64,000 nt of DNA from Hydrogenophaga sp. (lineage in GTDB: Bacteria > Pseudomonadota > Gammaproteobacteria > Burkholderiales > Burkholderiaceae_C): contig NZ_JAUSCF010000022.1 in NCBI RefSeq assembly GCF_030651625.1, forward strand, positions 404,425 through 468,424, in the 5' to 3' direction. Shown in pieces: positions 53,598-62,678 of this stretch. Each line of letters starts with the position of its first letter. Within the stretch, counting starts at the first letter, position 1. Under the pieces are notes generated by a model. That model worked only from the letters and a program-made list of their open reading frames with translations. It was not told the DNA's origin and searched no databases. Position numbers and translations under genes: made by a program.

Positions 53598-54599
53598 TCA
53601 ATGCACGCCAGGCGATCCCGGTGGCTGGGCGGCGGGCTGCAGGAACACCTGTGCCGCATCCACCGGGTCGAACCGGTACTGCGCGCCACAGAAGTCGCAC
53701 CCCACCTCCACCTGACCCTGTTCGGCCAGGATCGACTCGATTTCATCATGACCAAGGCTGCGCAGCATGCTACCGACGCGTTCGCGCGAGCAGGTGCAGG
53801 CGAAACGCGGGCCTTCGCTGCCGACCATGGGAGCGAACCGGCGCACGTCTTCTTCCCAGAACAGGCGGCGCAGGATGGTATCGGCGTCCAGTTCCAGCAG
53901 CTCTTCTCGCTTGAGGCTGGCCGCCAGAATCGCGATGCGGTTGTAGTCTTCGTTGCGTCCGATTTCGTCGTCATCGCTGCGCATTGCGCCACTGCCCGCC
54001 AGATTGCCTTCGCCCTGCAGAGGCAGGCGCTGGATCAGCAAGCCTGCAGCGACCTTGTCGTCGGCCGCGAGCACGAGGCGGGTATCGAGCTGCTCACTTT
54101 GCAGCATGTAGTGCTCGATCACCTCGCTGAGCTTTTCCAGCTTTTCGCGCCGGTCGCCAAACAAGGGCACCACACCCTGGTAGGGCTGGCGTCCGGGCAG
54201 GCGATCCTTCGGATCAAGCGTGATGGCGCAGCGCCCTTCGTTGTTCACGTTCACCATGTGCGAGAGCGGTGCATCGGCAGCCACATCACCCACCACCGTG
54301 GCGGTGGCGCGCAGGCTCAGGTCGGGCTGCACCTCGGCCACGGCCAGTTTCACCGGCCCGTCGCCCATGATCTGCATGACCAGAGCGCCTTCGAACTTGA
54401 TGTTCGCCTGCATCAACGTGGCAGCTGCCGTCATTTCACCCAGCAATTCGGTCACCGCAGCGGGATAGCCGCCGGTCTGCTCACGGCGGCGCAGGATGTC
54501 CTGCCAGGCATCGGTCAGGCGCACCAGCATGCCACGCACAGGCAGGCCTTCAAACATGAATTTGTGGAGTTCGGACAAAACGGTCTTTCTGGAAATCAA
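53598..54599 (-). CDS. hslO: Redox-regulated chaperone Hsp33
   Basis: This is a holdase chaperone activated by oxidation. The four zinc-binding cysteines form CxC (C268, C270 in RFACTCSRERV) and CxxC (C301, C304 in VGCDFCGAQY), 30 residues apart, within the range for the family. The N-terminal core has VRGMLVRLTDAWQDILRRR and LLGEMTAAATLMQANIKFEG. A proline-rich tail of about 12 residues follows. 333 aa. Downstream of the gamma carbonic anhydrase gene by 17 bases. Confidence 0.95.
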   Translation of the reverse strand: MISRKTVLSELHKFMFEGLPVRGMLVRLTDAWQDILRRREQTGGYPAAVTELLGEMTAAATLMQANIKFEGALVMQIMGDGPVKLAVAEVQPDLSLRATATVVGDVAADAPLSHMVNVNNEGRCAITLDPKDRLPGRQPYQGVVPLFGDRREKLEKLSEVIEHYMLQSEQLDTRLVLAADDKVAAGLLIQRLPLQGEGNLAGSGAMRSDDDEIGRNEDYNRIAILAASLKREELLELDADTILRRLFWEEDVRRFAPMVGSEGPRFACTCSRERVGSMLRSLGHDEIESILAEQGQVEVGCDFCGAQYRFDPVDAAQVFLQPAAQPPGSPGVH

Positions 54600-54616
54600 G
54601 CTGCATCAGTTGGGCA

Positions 54617-55141
54617 TCAGCCGACCTTTTTCAAGCCTGCCCGGTAGCGCTGCGCATTCTCGACGTAGTGCTGTGCGCTGCGCCGCAGACCGTCAATCTG
54701 CTCGGGTGTGAGCGATTTCACCACCCGGGCAGGCGTACCCATGATCATGCTGCCGTCCGGGAACGACTTGCCTTCGGTTACCAGTGAGCCGGCGCCTACC
54801 AGGCAGTTCTTGCCGATGGTCGCACCGTTGAGCACGGTGGCGCCAATGCCGATCAGCGATTCGTCCCCAATGGTGCAGCCGTGCAGCATCACCATGTGGC
54901 CCACCGTGACGCTTTCCCCCAGGATCACGGGATAACCGATATCGGCGTGCACCACACTGCCGTCCTGCACATTGCTGCCGCGCCCGACCGTGATGGTCTC
55001 GGTGTCGCCCCGCAGGGTGGCACCAAACCAGACGCTGCTGTCCTCCGCCATCACCACATCACCCATCACCTGTGCGCTGTCGGCGATCCAGGCCGAATCG
55101 GCCAGGCGGGGTGCAACACCATCGAGTTCATAAATTGCCAT
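54617..55141 (-). CDS. Gamma carbonic anhydrase family protein (left-handed beta helix)
   Basis: This is a hexapeptide-repeat protein of 174 aa with the gamma-CA histidines in GSVVHADIG and GHMVMLHGC. The repeats run from about residue 15 to 140 (IGEESLIGIGATVLNGATIGKNCLVGAGSLVTEG), and the C-terminal helix follows. Zn or Fe would bind at trimer interfaces. YrdA/PaaY-like relatives have carbonic anhydrase or thioesterase activity; which applies here is not readable. Start at the ATG at 55141; the frame remains open to 55594 but that part is shadow of the convergent gene. Confidence 0.88.
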   Translation of the reverse strand: MAIYELDGVAPRLADSAWIADSAQVMGDVVMAEDSSVWFGATLRGDTETITVGRGSNVQDGSVVHADIGYPVILGESVTVGHMVMLHGCTIGDESLIGIGATVLNGATIGKNCLVGAGSLVTEGKSFPDGSMIMGTPARVVKSLTPEQIDGLRRSAQHYVENAQRYRAGLKKVG

Positions 55142-55177
55142 GCTGGGTCTCCAGTCGCGAAACCTAGAATTGTAGGG

Positions 55178-56014
55178 ATGCAAGCCGACGCCACCCGATC
55201 CCCGGTCAATCTGCGCCCGCTGGCGCTGCAGGCGCTTTGCATGGCAGCGCCCGAAGCCAAGGTGAGCGCCACCCAGGCACTGTTCGAAGCCATGCAATCG
55301 GGGGGCGCCCTGCTGGACGCTGCAGCGCAACTTGAAACCGGGGCTGGCGTATCGATGCCCGGTCGGCCACCCAGGCCTGAACTCATTGCTCCGACGGATG
55401 TGCCACACCGATCCCCCTTCACACCCGAGGGCCTTGCGGCCTTGCTCCATGCCGTCACTCACATCGAATTCAACGCGATCAACCTGGCACTGGATGCGGT
55501 CTGGCGTTTCGCAGACATGCCAGCGTCCTACTACGCCGACTGGATGCGGGTGGCACATGAAGAGGCCCTGCACTTCGGTCTGCTGCGCGAGCACCTGCGG
55601 ACTCTAGGCCACGATTATGGTGACTTTCCCGCGCACGATGGCCTTTGGGAAATGTGTGTGAAGACGCAACACGATGTGACGGCCCGCATGGCACTGGTGC
55701 CACGAACACTTGAAGCGCGCGGGCTCGATGCCACTCCGCTCATGCAGGCTCGTCTGCGCAAGGTGGGCACGCCTGCTGCACTGCGAGCCATCGAGATACT
55801 CGACGTGATCCTGCGCGACGAGATTGGCCATGTGGCCGTCGGCAATCATTGGTACGGCTGGCTGTGCGCGAAGCAAGGCCTTCAGCCGCTCGCCCACTAC
55901 CGTCTGCTGGCCCGCCAGCACAACGCACCCCGGCTCAAGCCACCGTTCAACGAAGCCGCTCGCCGTGCCGCCGGCTTCACCCAGCAGGAGTTCGACGCTC
56001 TCCTTTCGTCGTGA
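55178..56014 (+). CDS. DUF455 family ferritin-like protein
   Basis: This is a 278-aa helical protein of the ferritin-like DUF455 group. Metal-ligand-like motifs occur in two helix pairs: HAVTHIEFNAINLALDAVWRF with ADWMRVAHEEALHFGLLREHLRTLGH, and the C-terminal ILDVILRDEIGHVAVGNHWYGW. E/ExxH repeats of this kind bind a di-iron centre. The function is unknown; relatives are predicted oxidases or hydroxylases. Divergent from the gamma-CA gene with 36 bases between starts. Start at the ATG at 55178. Confidence 0.85.
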   Translation: MQADATRSPVNLRPLALQALCMAAPEAKVSATQALFEAMQSGGALLDAAAQLETGAGVSMPGRPPRPELIAPTDVPHRSPFTPEGLAALLHAVTHIEFNAINLALDAVWRFADMPASYYADWMRVAHEEALHFGLLREHLRTLGHDYGDFPAHDGLWEMCVKTQHDVTARMALVPRTLEARGLDATPLMQARLRKVGTPAALRAIEILDVILRDEIGHVAVGNHWYGWLCAKQGLQPLAHYRLLARQHNAPRLKPPFNEAARRAAGFTQQEFDALLSS

Positions 56015-56121
56015 GTCTTCATTCAGGGCTGCAATATCGGCAAAAACAGGTGAAAGTGAAGCGATTCGTTCGACCGCTTTGTGCGGTGTACAAAAGTGGT
56101 CCGAGCGCCTAGGATGCCATC

Positions 56122-57150
56122 ATGACAATGCAGCAGATCCACCTGGATGGCTACCTGGGACAAGCCTTCGACAACATTCCGGTGGCCATGATCGTGGTCA
56201 ACGCACAGGGAGACATCGTCCGGCTCAATCGACTGGCAGAGAGCATATTTGGCTATTCGGCGTCCGAGCTGGAGGGACGGCCTGTCGAGGTGCTCATTCC
56301 CTCGCGGTACCACGCCCGGCACAAAGGGTATCGCCATGGCTTCATGGCGGAAACCAACCCGCGCCCCATGGGTGCAGGCCGCGATCTCAGCGGGCTGCGC
56401 AAGGACGGCTCGGAGTTTCCGGTTGAAATCGGCATCAACCCGGTGGAAACCGGCGAGGGGCCCATGGTGCTGTCGGTGATTCTGGACCTGAGCGAGCGCA
56501 AGCAGAACGAGCGGCGCATTCAGGATGCCCTGCAACAGAAAGATGTGCTGCTCAAGGAAGTGCACCACCGAGTGAAAAACAACCTGCAGGTGATCCACAG
56601 CCTGCTGGACCTGCAGGCGCTCACGATCAAAGACGAAGGCACGGTGGGTATGCTGCGCGACAGCCAGAACCGCATCCGCTCCATGTCCATGATTCACCAG
56701 ACGCTGTACCAGTCCCAGGACTTTGCGCAGGTCGACTTTGACCAGTTCCTCGGCGGCCTGTTGCCGCGCCTGATGGAGTCGTACGCTTCCACGGCGGGGC
56801 ACGTGACCATCGACGTGCAGGCGCAGGACGTGCAACTGCCCATCAACGAAGCCATACCGTGCGGGCTGATCGTCAACGAACTGGTCAGCAATGCCCTGAA
56901 GCATGGTTTTTTAGGGGGCCGGCGTGGCAGCATCCAGGTCACCATCACACAACGCGAAGACAAGCAAATCGAAATGTCCATCAGCAACGACGGCCACCCC
57001 ATACCCGACAAACTGGCCCTGAACAGCACCGGCTCACTCGGCCTGCAACTGGTGCATTTGCTGACACAGCAGCTGCGCGGTGAACTCACGACGCAGCATG
57101 CCAATCCCACGTGCTTCACGCTGCGCTTCGGTCTGGCGCCCACCGCATGA
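56122..57150 (+). CDS. PAS sensor kinase of the HWE/HisKA_2 type
   Basis: This is a soluble 342-aa kinase: PAS domain (about residues 10-128; FDNIPVAMIVVNAQGDIVRLN, LFGYSASELEGRPVEVLIP-type text), then HisKA_2 with KEVHHRVKNNLQVIHSLLDL (phospho-His in the HH pair, 148/149), then HATPase (LIVNELVSNALKHGF, SLGLQLVHLLTQQL). HWE kinases typically work with small receivers. The stop overlaps the next gene's start (ATGA), and that next gene encodes a receiver domain, so the two form one phosphorelay. No membrane segment, so the signal is cytoplasmic. Confidence 0.9.
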   Translation: MTMQQIHLDGYLGQAFDNIPVAMIVVNAQGDIVRLNRLAESIFGYSASELEGRPVEVLIPSRYHARHKGYRHGFMAETNPRPMGAGRDLSGLRKDGSEFPVEIGINPVETGEGPMVLSVILDLSERKQNERRIQDALQQKDVLLKEVHHRVKNNLQVIHSLLDLQALTIKDEGTVGMLRDSQNRIRSMSMIHQTLYQSQDFAQVDFDQFLGGLLPRLMESYASTAGHVTIDVQAQDVQLPINEAIPCGLIVNELVSNALKHGFLGGRRGSIQVTITQREDKQIEMSISNDGHPIPDKLALNSTGSLGLQLVHLLTQQLRGELTTQHANPTCFTLRFGLAPTA

Positions 57151-58634
57151 AAACTGCCCCGCGCATTCTGATCGTGGAAGACGAGCGCATCGTCGCTTTC
57201 AACCTGCAGCAGCGCCTGATCCACATGGGCTACGAAGTGCCTGGCCTGGCGGTGTCCGGGCACGAAAGTCTGGACATGATCGACCGTCTGGCTCCCGACC
57301 TGGTGCTGATGGACATCCACATCGAGGGCGACATGGATGGCATTGATGTGGCCGCGCGACTCATGCACACCCCTTCGGTACCGGTGATCTACCTCACCGC
57401 GTATTCAGAGGATTCGACCTTGAAGCGCGCGTGTCAGACCAAACCATACGGCTACCTGATCAAGCCTTTTTCGGAGCGGGAGCTTCACGCCACCATTCAG
57501 ATGGCACTCGAGCGGCATTCCGTGGAGGTGGAACTGGTGCGCAGTCAGCGGCTGCTGCAACAGGCACTGGACGCCGCCAATCTGGGCGTTCTGGAGCTGG
57601 ACACACAAACCCAGCACCTCACAACTTCCGACCGCACGCAGGACTTGCTGAGGTGGGGAAAAAATCCAAAGGCCACGCTGGCCGATTTGCTCAGCAGCGT
57701 GGCCGCCGACGACCGGCCCGCCTTTTCGGCCCGGCTCGACGAGAGTCTGACCCAACTTAACTCCATCAGCGAAGAGTTTCGCGTTCACACCGAAGGCGAA
57801 ACCTCCCGCTGGCTCAAAATCGACGCCAACCATTGGCCCAACCAGGTCATGACCGGCGTGATTCAGGACATCACGGCCCGCAAACACAGCGAGATGCATT
57901 TGAAGCGGCTCAACGATGGACTGGAACATCTCGTCACCGAGCGCACCGCCGAGCTCAATCAAAGCATCAGGGAGCTCGAAGCCTTCAGCTCTTCCGTGGC
58001 ACACGATCTGCGTGCGCCGCTTCGGGCCATCGTCGGTTTCAGCCAGGAAATCATGCGCGCCCACAACAGCGAACTCGGTGACGACGGTCTTGCCATGATG
58101 CAGCGCATTGCCTCAGCAGGCCAGCGCATGGGTGCCTTGATCGACGCCCTGCTGAACATGTCGCGCACGACCCAGGTTCCGCTGCAACTGGGCCCGGTCG
58201 ACATCAGCGACATCGCCAGTGACATCGCAGACCAACTCATGCGCGGCGAGCCCGACCGCGTGGCCGATGTGCGCATTGCACCCGGCATGCAAGCCATGGC
58301 CGATGTCAGCCTGGTGCGCAGCGTGATGGACAACCTGCTGCGCAACGCGTGGAAGTTCACAGCCCAGTGCAAGGTCACGCGCATTGAGGTGAGCGCCGAA
58401 GTACGCGAAGGCGACACCGTGTTTTCGGTGAGAGACAACGGCTGCGGCTTCGACATGGCCTTCGCCCACCGGTTGTTCGGTCCCTTCCAGCGCCTGCATC
58501 GTGAGCAGGACTACACCGGCACCGGTCTGGGTCTGACCATCGTGCAGCGGGTGGTCATGCGCCACGGCGGTCGTATCTGGGCCGACAGCGCACCCGGCCA
58601 GGGAGCCAGGTTCTTCTTCACTTTGTCGAGTTAA
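57147..58634 (+). CDS. Receiver-PAS-histidine kinase hybrid
   Basis: The 495-aa protein has a reversed order: an N-terminal receiver (about residues 5-125, phospho-acceptor D56 in LVLMDIHIEGDMDGI), a PAS domain (about 140-255), then HisKA (H286 in SSVAHDLRAPLRAIVGF) and HATPase (DNLLRNAWKFT, DNGCGFD, GTGLGLTIVQRVVMRHGG). The KPF switch residues are present (GYLIKPFSE). Translationally coupled to the HWE kinase, whose phosphoryl group probably enters here through D56. The kinase half resembles HK1/HK2 of this window, so all three share an ancestor. Confidence 0.9.
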   Translation: MKTAPRILIVEDERIVAFNLQQRLIHMGYEVPGLAVSGHESLDMIDRLAPDLVLMDIHIEGDMDGIDVAARLMHTPSVPVIYLTAYSEDSTLKRACQTKPYGYLIKPFSERELHATIQMALERHSVEVELVRSQRLLQQALDAANLGVLELDTQTQHLTTSDRTQDLLRWGKNPKATLADLLSSVAADDRPAFSARLDESLTQLNSISEEFRVHTEGETSRWLKIDANHWPNQVMTGVIQDITARKHSEMHLKRLNDGLEHLVTERTAELNQSIRELEAFSSSVAHDLRAPLRAIVGFSQEIMRAHNSELGDDGLAMMQRIASAGQRMGALIDALLNMSRTTQVPLQLGPVDISDIASDIADQLMRGEPDRVADVRIAPGMQAMADVSLVRSVMDNLLRNAWKFTAQCKVTRIEVSAEVREGDTVFSVRDNGCGFDMAFAHRLFGPFQRLHREQDYTGTGLGLTIVQRVVMRHGGRIWADSAPGQGARFFFTLSS

Positions 58635-58682
58635 GGCCAGGCACCCTGCAAGGTGCGAGCGCACAACTGCCGATAATCGGGG

Positions 58683-60101
58683 ATGACTTCTTCTCCCACG
58701 ACCTCTCCGGGCACGCCCGCCGCCAACGGCTTCAGCGCCCTGCCCCTGTCCCCCGCCACGCTGGCCAACCTGGAACAACTGGGTTACCTGACCATGACCG
58801 CCATCCAGGCGGCCGCCCTGCCGCCCGCCCTGTTGGGCAAGGACATCATTGCCCAGGCCAAAACCGGCAGTGGCAAGACAGCCGCATTTGCCCTGACCTT
58901 GCTCGCCAACCTGAACCCCCGGCGTTTTGCCGTGCAGACCCTGGTGCTGTGCCCTACCCGCGAGCTGGCCGATCAGGTCACGACAGAAATCCGCCGCCTG
59001 GCGCGCGCTGAAGACAACATCAAGGTGGTCACGCTGTGCGGTGGCGTACCGCTACGCGGACAACTGGCCACGCTGGAGCATGGCGCGCACATCGTGGTGG
59101 GAACGCCAGGCCGCATCATGGACCACCTCGAGCGCGGCAGCCTGCAGCTTGATGCGCTCAACACGCTGGTGCTGGACGAGGCCGACCGCATGCTCGACAT
59201 GGGTTTCTTCGACGACATCGTGACCGTGGCGAAACAATGCCCGAAAACGCGCCAGACCCTGCTGTTTTCTGCCACCTACCCCGAAGGTATTGCGAAGCTG
59301 AGCGCGCAGTTCATGCGCGAACCTGTCACCGTGAAGGTGGAAGCGCAACACGCAGGTGCGCAGATCGAGCAGCGCTGGTACGAGGTGAGCGAAACCGACC
59401 GGCTGGACGCGGTGTGCCGCCTGCTGACCAATTTCCGTCCTGAAAGTACGCTCGCCTTCTGCAACACCAAGGCCCAGTGCCGCGATCTGGTGGCTGTGCT
59501 GCAGGCCCAGGGCATCAGCGCACTGGCGCTTTTCGGGGAGCTGGAACAGCGTGAGCGCGACCAGGTGCTGGTGCGATTTTCCAACCGCAGCTGCTCGGTG
59601 CTGGTGGCCACCGACGTGGCCGCGCGCGGGCTGGACATCGCCAGCCTGGAGGCAGTGATCAACGTGGATGTGACACCCGATGCCGAGGTGCACATCCACC
59701 GCATAGGCCGCACCGGACGCGCGGGTGAAAGCGGTCTGGCGCTCAACCTGGCCAGCATGAATGAGATGGGCAGCGTGGGCAAAATCGAACAGATTCAGGG
59801 ACAGGAGTCGAAGTGGTACCCGTTGAGTGAGCTCAAGTCCGCCAGCAATGCACCTCTGGTGCCGCCCATGGTCACCCTTCACATCCAGGGTGGACGCAAG
59901 GAAAAGATCCGCCCCGGCGACGTGCTTGGCGCGCTCACAGCCGACCTGGGTTACACGCGCGAGCAAGTGGGCAAGATCAACGTGAATGAATGGTCCACCT
60001 ACGTGGCCGTGAACCGCGACATTGCCCAGCAAGCGGCCAGCCGGCTCAATGCCGGACGCATCAAGGGCAAGAGCGTGAAAGTGCGGGTACTCGAGGACTG
60101 A
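58683..60101 (+). CDS. dbpA: ATP-dependent RNA helicase DbpA
   Basis: This is a DEAD-box helicase acting on 23S rRNA during 50S assembly. Motif I is AKTGSGKTAAF, motif II LDEADRMLDMGF, motif III SATYPEG, and motif VI HRIGRTGRAG. The C-terminal DbpA RNA-binding domain (about residues 395-470; TLHIQGGRKEKIRPGDVLGALTADLGY) distinguishes it from other DEAD-box proteins. 472 aa, normal. Independent of the kinase operon. Confidence 0.94.
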   Translation: MTSSPTTSPGTPAANGFSALPLSPATLANLEQLGYLTMTAIQAAALPPALLGKDIIAQAKTGSGKTAAFALTLLANLNPRRFAVQTLVLCPTRELADQVTTEIRRLARAEDNIKVVTLCGGVPLRGQLATLEHGAHIVVGTPGRIMDHLERGSLQLDALNTLVLDEADRMLDMGFFDDIVTVAKQCPKTRQTLLFSATYPEGIAKLSAQFMREPVTVKVEAQHAGAQIEQRWYEVSETDRLDAVCRLLTNFRPESTLAFCNTKAQCRDLVAVLQAQGISALALFGELEQRERDQVLVRFSNRSCSVLVATDVAARGLDIASLEAVINVDVTPDAEVHIHRIGRTGRAGESGLALNLASMNEMGSVGKIEQIQGQESKWYPLSELKSASNAPLVPPMVTLHIQGGRKEKIRPGDVLGALTADLGYTREQVGKINVNEWSTYVAVNRDIAQQAASRLNAGRIKGKSVKVRVLED

Positions 60102-60179
60102 TTCTCAAACCGGCAATCGCCTCAATTCGCCCACTGAATTTCATCCCCTCCGGCCCCGCAACAGAAAGGAACTCTCGCC

Positions 60180-60893
60180 ATGGGCGCGCAATGGAAAGCC
60201 AAACACAAAGACCTCGCCGCCAACGCAAAGGGCCGCCTCTTCGGCAAGCTGGCCAAGGACATCATGATCGCCGCGCGCCACGGGGCCGACCCGGCGGCGA
60301 ACGCTCGACTTCGGCTGGTGGTGGAGCAGGCACGCAAGGTGTCCATGCCCAAGGACACGCTGGACCGCGCCATCAAGAAAGGCGCTGGTCTCACAGGCGA
60401 GGCGGTGCACTTCGAGCATGTGATGTACGAAGGTTTCGCGCCGCACAGGGTGCCGGTGATGGTGGAATGCCTGACCGACAACGTGAACCGCGCCGCTTCG
60501 GAGATGCGGGTGCTGTTCCGCAAAGGGCAGTTGGGTACATCGGGTTCGGTGGCCTGGGACTTCGACCATGTCGGTCTGATCGAAGCCGAACCGCAGGCGC
60601 CTGATGCCGACCCCGAACTGGCTGCGATCGAGTCAGGCGCGCAGGACTTTGAAGCTGCCGATGAAGAAGGCGCCACGCTTTTTCTCACCGATCCGGCCGA
60701 TCTGGATCTGGTGAGCAAGGCGCTGCCCGCACAAGGTTTTACGGTGTTGTCGTACAGACTGGGTTACCGTCCCAAAAACCCGGTCGATCCTGCCAGCCTG
60801 AGCGCTGAACAGCTGGAAGAGGTGGAGAGCTTCCTGGCCGCCCTGGATGCCAACGAGGACGTACAAAACGTGTTTGCCGGCCTCGGCGGGTAA
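60180..60893 (+). CDS. YebC/PmpR family transcriptional or translational regulator
   Basis: This is a 237-aa protein of the YebC family: [33 protein letters not shown] at the N-terminus, [35 protein letters not shown] in the middle, and [12 protein letters not shown] linking them. Members regulate quorum-sensing genes in Pseudomonas (PmpR) or assist ribosomes at difficult sequences; the role here is not known. It follows dbpA by 78 bases, with AAAGGAA seven bases before the ATG. Confidence 0.9.
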   Translation: MGAQWKAKHKDLAANAKGRLFGKLAKDIMIAARHGADPAANARLRLVVEQARKVSMPKDTLDRAIKKGAGLTGEAVHFEHVMYEGFAPHRVPVMVECLTDNVNRAASEMRVLFRKGQLGTSGSVAWDFDHVGLIEAEPQAPDADPELAAIESGAQDFEAADEEGATLFLTDPADLDLVSKALPAQGFTVLSYRLGYRPKNPVDPASLSAEQLEEVESFLAALDANEDVQNVFAGLGG

Positions 60894-60924
60894 TTTCCCA
60901 CACGAACTCACCGACAATGGCGTC

Positions 60925-61179
60925 ATGAGCGACACCCTGAAACCCACCCAACCGCCCCTGCCCGACCGCCTGTCCATCGATCCCCGCAGCCCGCACCATG
61001 TGGCGGCTGTGTTTGAACACGACATCGGCATCCGCTTCAACGACAACGAACGCTTTGACGTGGCCGAATACTGCATCAGCGAACGGTGGGTGAAAGTCCC
61101 TGCCGGCAAGACGCTCGACCGCAAAGGACAACCCCTGATGATCGTGCTCAAGGGCAAGGTCGAGGTGTTCTACAAGTAG
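60925..61179 (+). CDS. DUF3297 family protein
   Basis: This is a small 84-aa protein: DRLSIDPRSPHHVAAVFEHDIGIRFNDNERFDVAEYCISERWVKVPAGKTLDRKGQPLMIVLKGKVEVFYK covers the whole DUF3297 domain. The start is the ATG at 60925; the 60847 frame overlaps yebC. Function unknown. It is common in Proteobacteria as a stand-alone gene. It lies 31 bases after the YebC-type gene. Confidence 0.88.
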   Translation: MSDTLKPTQPPLPDRLSIDPRSPHHVAAVFEHDIGIRFNDNERFDVAEYCISERWVKVPAGKTLDRKGQPLMIVLKGKVEVFYK

Positions 61180-61219
61180 GGCACCAGGTTCCCACCCGCA
61201 CGCCATCGAAAGCACCTGA

Positions 61220-61792
61220 ATGCATCGCCGATTGTTCGCCATCTCGCTGGGCGCCATGGCCTGGTCCATGCCAGCCTGGGCGACCTCGCAGGAAGCCGAA
61301 GCGTCCTCGCCATCAGGCTATACCGTGCCCGAGGCCTTGCTTCAGCAATCGGTGGCACAGCGCTTTCCCATGCGCTACCCTGTGCCGGGTCTCCTGAATC
61401 TGGATGTGCAGGTGCCCCGCTTGCGGCTCTTGCCCGACCAGAACCGCATGGGTGCCGACATGGAAGTGATCGCCGCCGGGCCCGCACTGAATCGTTCCCA
61501 CCGCGGCATGTTCGATCTGAACTTCGCACTCCGCTACGAGGCCAGCGACCGCACGGTGCGCGCGCACCAGTTGCGCTTCAACCGCCTGCGCTTCCCCACG
61601 CTGCAACCCTCCGTGGTGGATCTGCTCAATACCTACGCACCCATGCTGGCCGAACAGTCCCTGATGGAGGTGGTGGTGCACCAACTGAGCCCGAAGGATC
61701 TGGCCATGGCCGATGCCATGAACATGCAGCCCGCGAGCATCACCGTCAGCGAAAAAGGGCTGGTGATTGGCTTGGCGCTGAAGCCACTGTGA
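61220..61792 (+). CDS. DUF1439 (YceB-like) periplasmic protein
   Basis: This is a 190-aa protein with an N-terminal signal peptide (RRLFAISLGAMAWSMPAWATS). The rest resembles DUF1439/YceB proteins, which are probably lipid-binding: SGYTVPEALLQQSVAQRFPMRYPVPGLLNLDVQVPRLRLLPDQNRMGADMEVIAAG. There is no lipobox, so it is likely soluble in the periplasm. The next gene starts five bases after its stop. Confidence 0.7.
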   Translation: MHRRLFAISLGAMAWSMPAWATSQEAEASSPSGYTVPEALLQQSVAQRFPMRYPVPGLLNLDVQVPRLRLLPDQNRMGADMEVIAAGPALNRSHRGMFDLNFALRYEASDRTVRAHQLRFNRLRFPTLQPSVVDLLNTYAPMLAEQSLMEVVVHQLSPKDLAMADAMNMQPASITVSEKGLVIGLALKPL

Positions 61793-61796
61793 AAGC

Positions 61797-62672
61797 ATGA
61801 AGGCACCACCCAGACTGCAAGCCCTCATGGACGAGGGCCTGATCGACACCGTGGTGCGCCAGCTCATGAGTGGCAAGGAGGCCACCGTGTACGTGGTGCG
61901 CTGCGGCAACCAAACGCGCTGCGCCAAGATCTACAAGGAAGCCAACAACCGCAGCTTCCGGCAGGCGGTGGACTACACCGAAAACCGCAAGGTCAAGAAT
62001 TCGCGCCAGGCGAGGGCCATGGCCAAGGGCACACGCTTCGGCCGCGAAGCCCAGGAAGCCGCCTGGCAGAGTGCCGAAGTGGATGCGCTCTACCGCCTGG
62101 CTGCGGCCGGTGTGCGCGTGCCACAGCCTTACAGCTTCTTCGATGGCGTGCTGCTGATGGAACTGGTCAGTGACGCAGAAGGCGATGCCGCACCGCGCCT
62201 GAACGACGTGGTGTTCACGCCCGAAGCCGCCAGAGTCCACCACGCCACCCTGATCAAGGAAGTGGTGCGCATGCTGTGCGCCGGGGTCATCCATGGCGAT
62301 TTGTCGGAGTTCAACATCCTGCTGGCGCATTCGCATGAGCCGGGAATGTCCCACGTTCCGGTGATCATCGACCTGCCTCAGGCGGTGGACGCCGCCGGCA
62401 ACAACCACGCCCAGCGCATGCTGCTGCGCGACGTGAACAACCTGCGAGATTTTTTTGGACGCTTCGCACCCGAGTTGTTGCATACCCGCTACGGCCCTGA
62501 AATCTGGTCGCTGTACCAAAGCGGCCTGCTGACCAATGACACAGTATTGACAGGCCGGTTCGAGCAGAAACACCAACGCGTGGACATGGAAGGCGTGATG
62601 CGCGAGATCGATGATGCGCGAGACGAGTACGCCGCACGGCGCCAGCGCCTGCTGGACGCTGCCCGAAATTGA
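61797..62672 (+). CDS. RIO1-like protein kinase (PA4780 family)
   Basis: This is an atypical Ser/Thr kinase of the RIO fold, 291 aa. The nucleotide site is LMSGKEATVYVVRCGNQTRCAKIYKEAN. The catalytic loop is GVIHGDLSEFNILLAH (HGDLSEFN), and the metal motif IIDLPQAVDA. Bacterial members are of unknown substrate. Start at the ATG at 61797, five bases after the previous stop, so probably one transcript. It is convergent with xerD with six bases between stops. Confidence 0.88.
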   Translation: MKAPPRLQALMDEGLIDTVVRQLMSGKEATVYVVRCGNQTRCAKIYKEANNRSFRQAVDYTENRKVKNSRQARAMAKGTRFGREAQEAAWQSAEVDALYRLAAAGVRVPQPYSFFDGVLLMELVSDAEGDAAPRLNDVVFTPEAARVHHATLIKEVVRMLCAGVIHGDLSEFNILLAHSHEPGMSHVPVIIDLPQAVDAAGNNHAQRMLLRDVNNLRDFFGRFAPELLHTRYGPEIWSLYQSGLLTNDTVLTGRFEQKHQRVDMEGVMREIDDARDEYAARRQRLLDAARN

Positions 62673-62678
62673 GGAACT

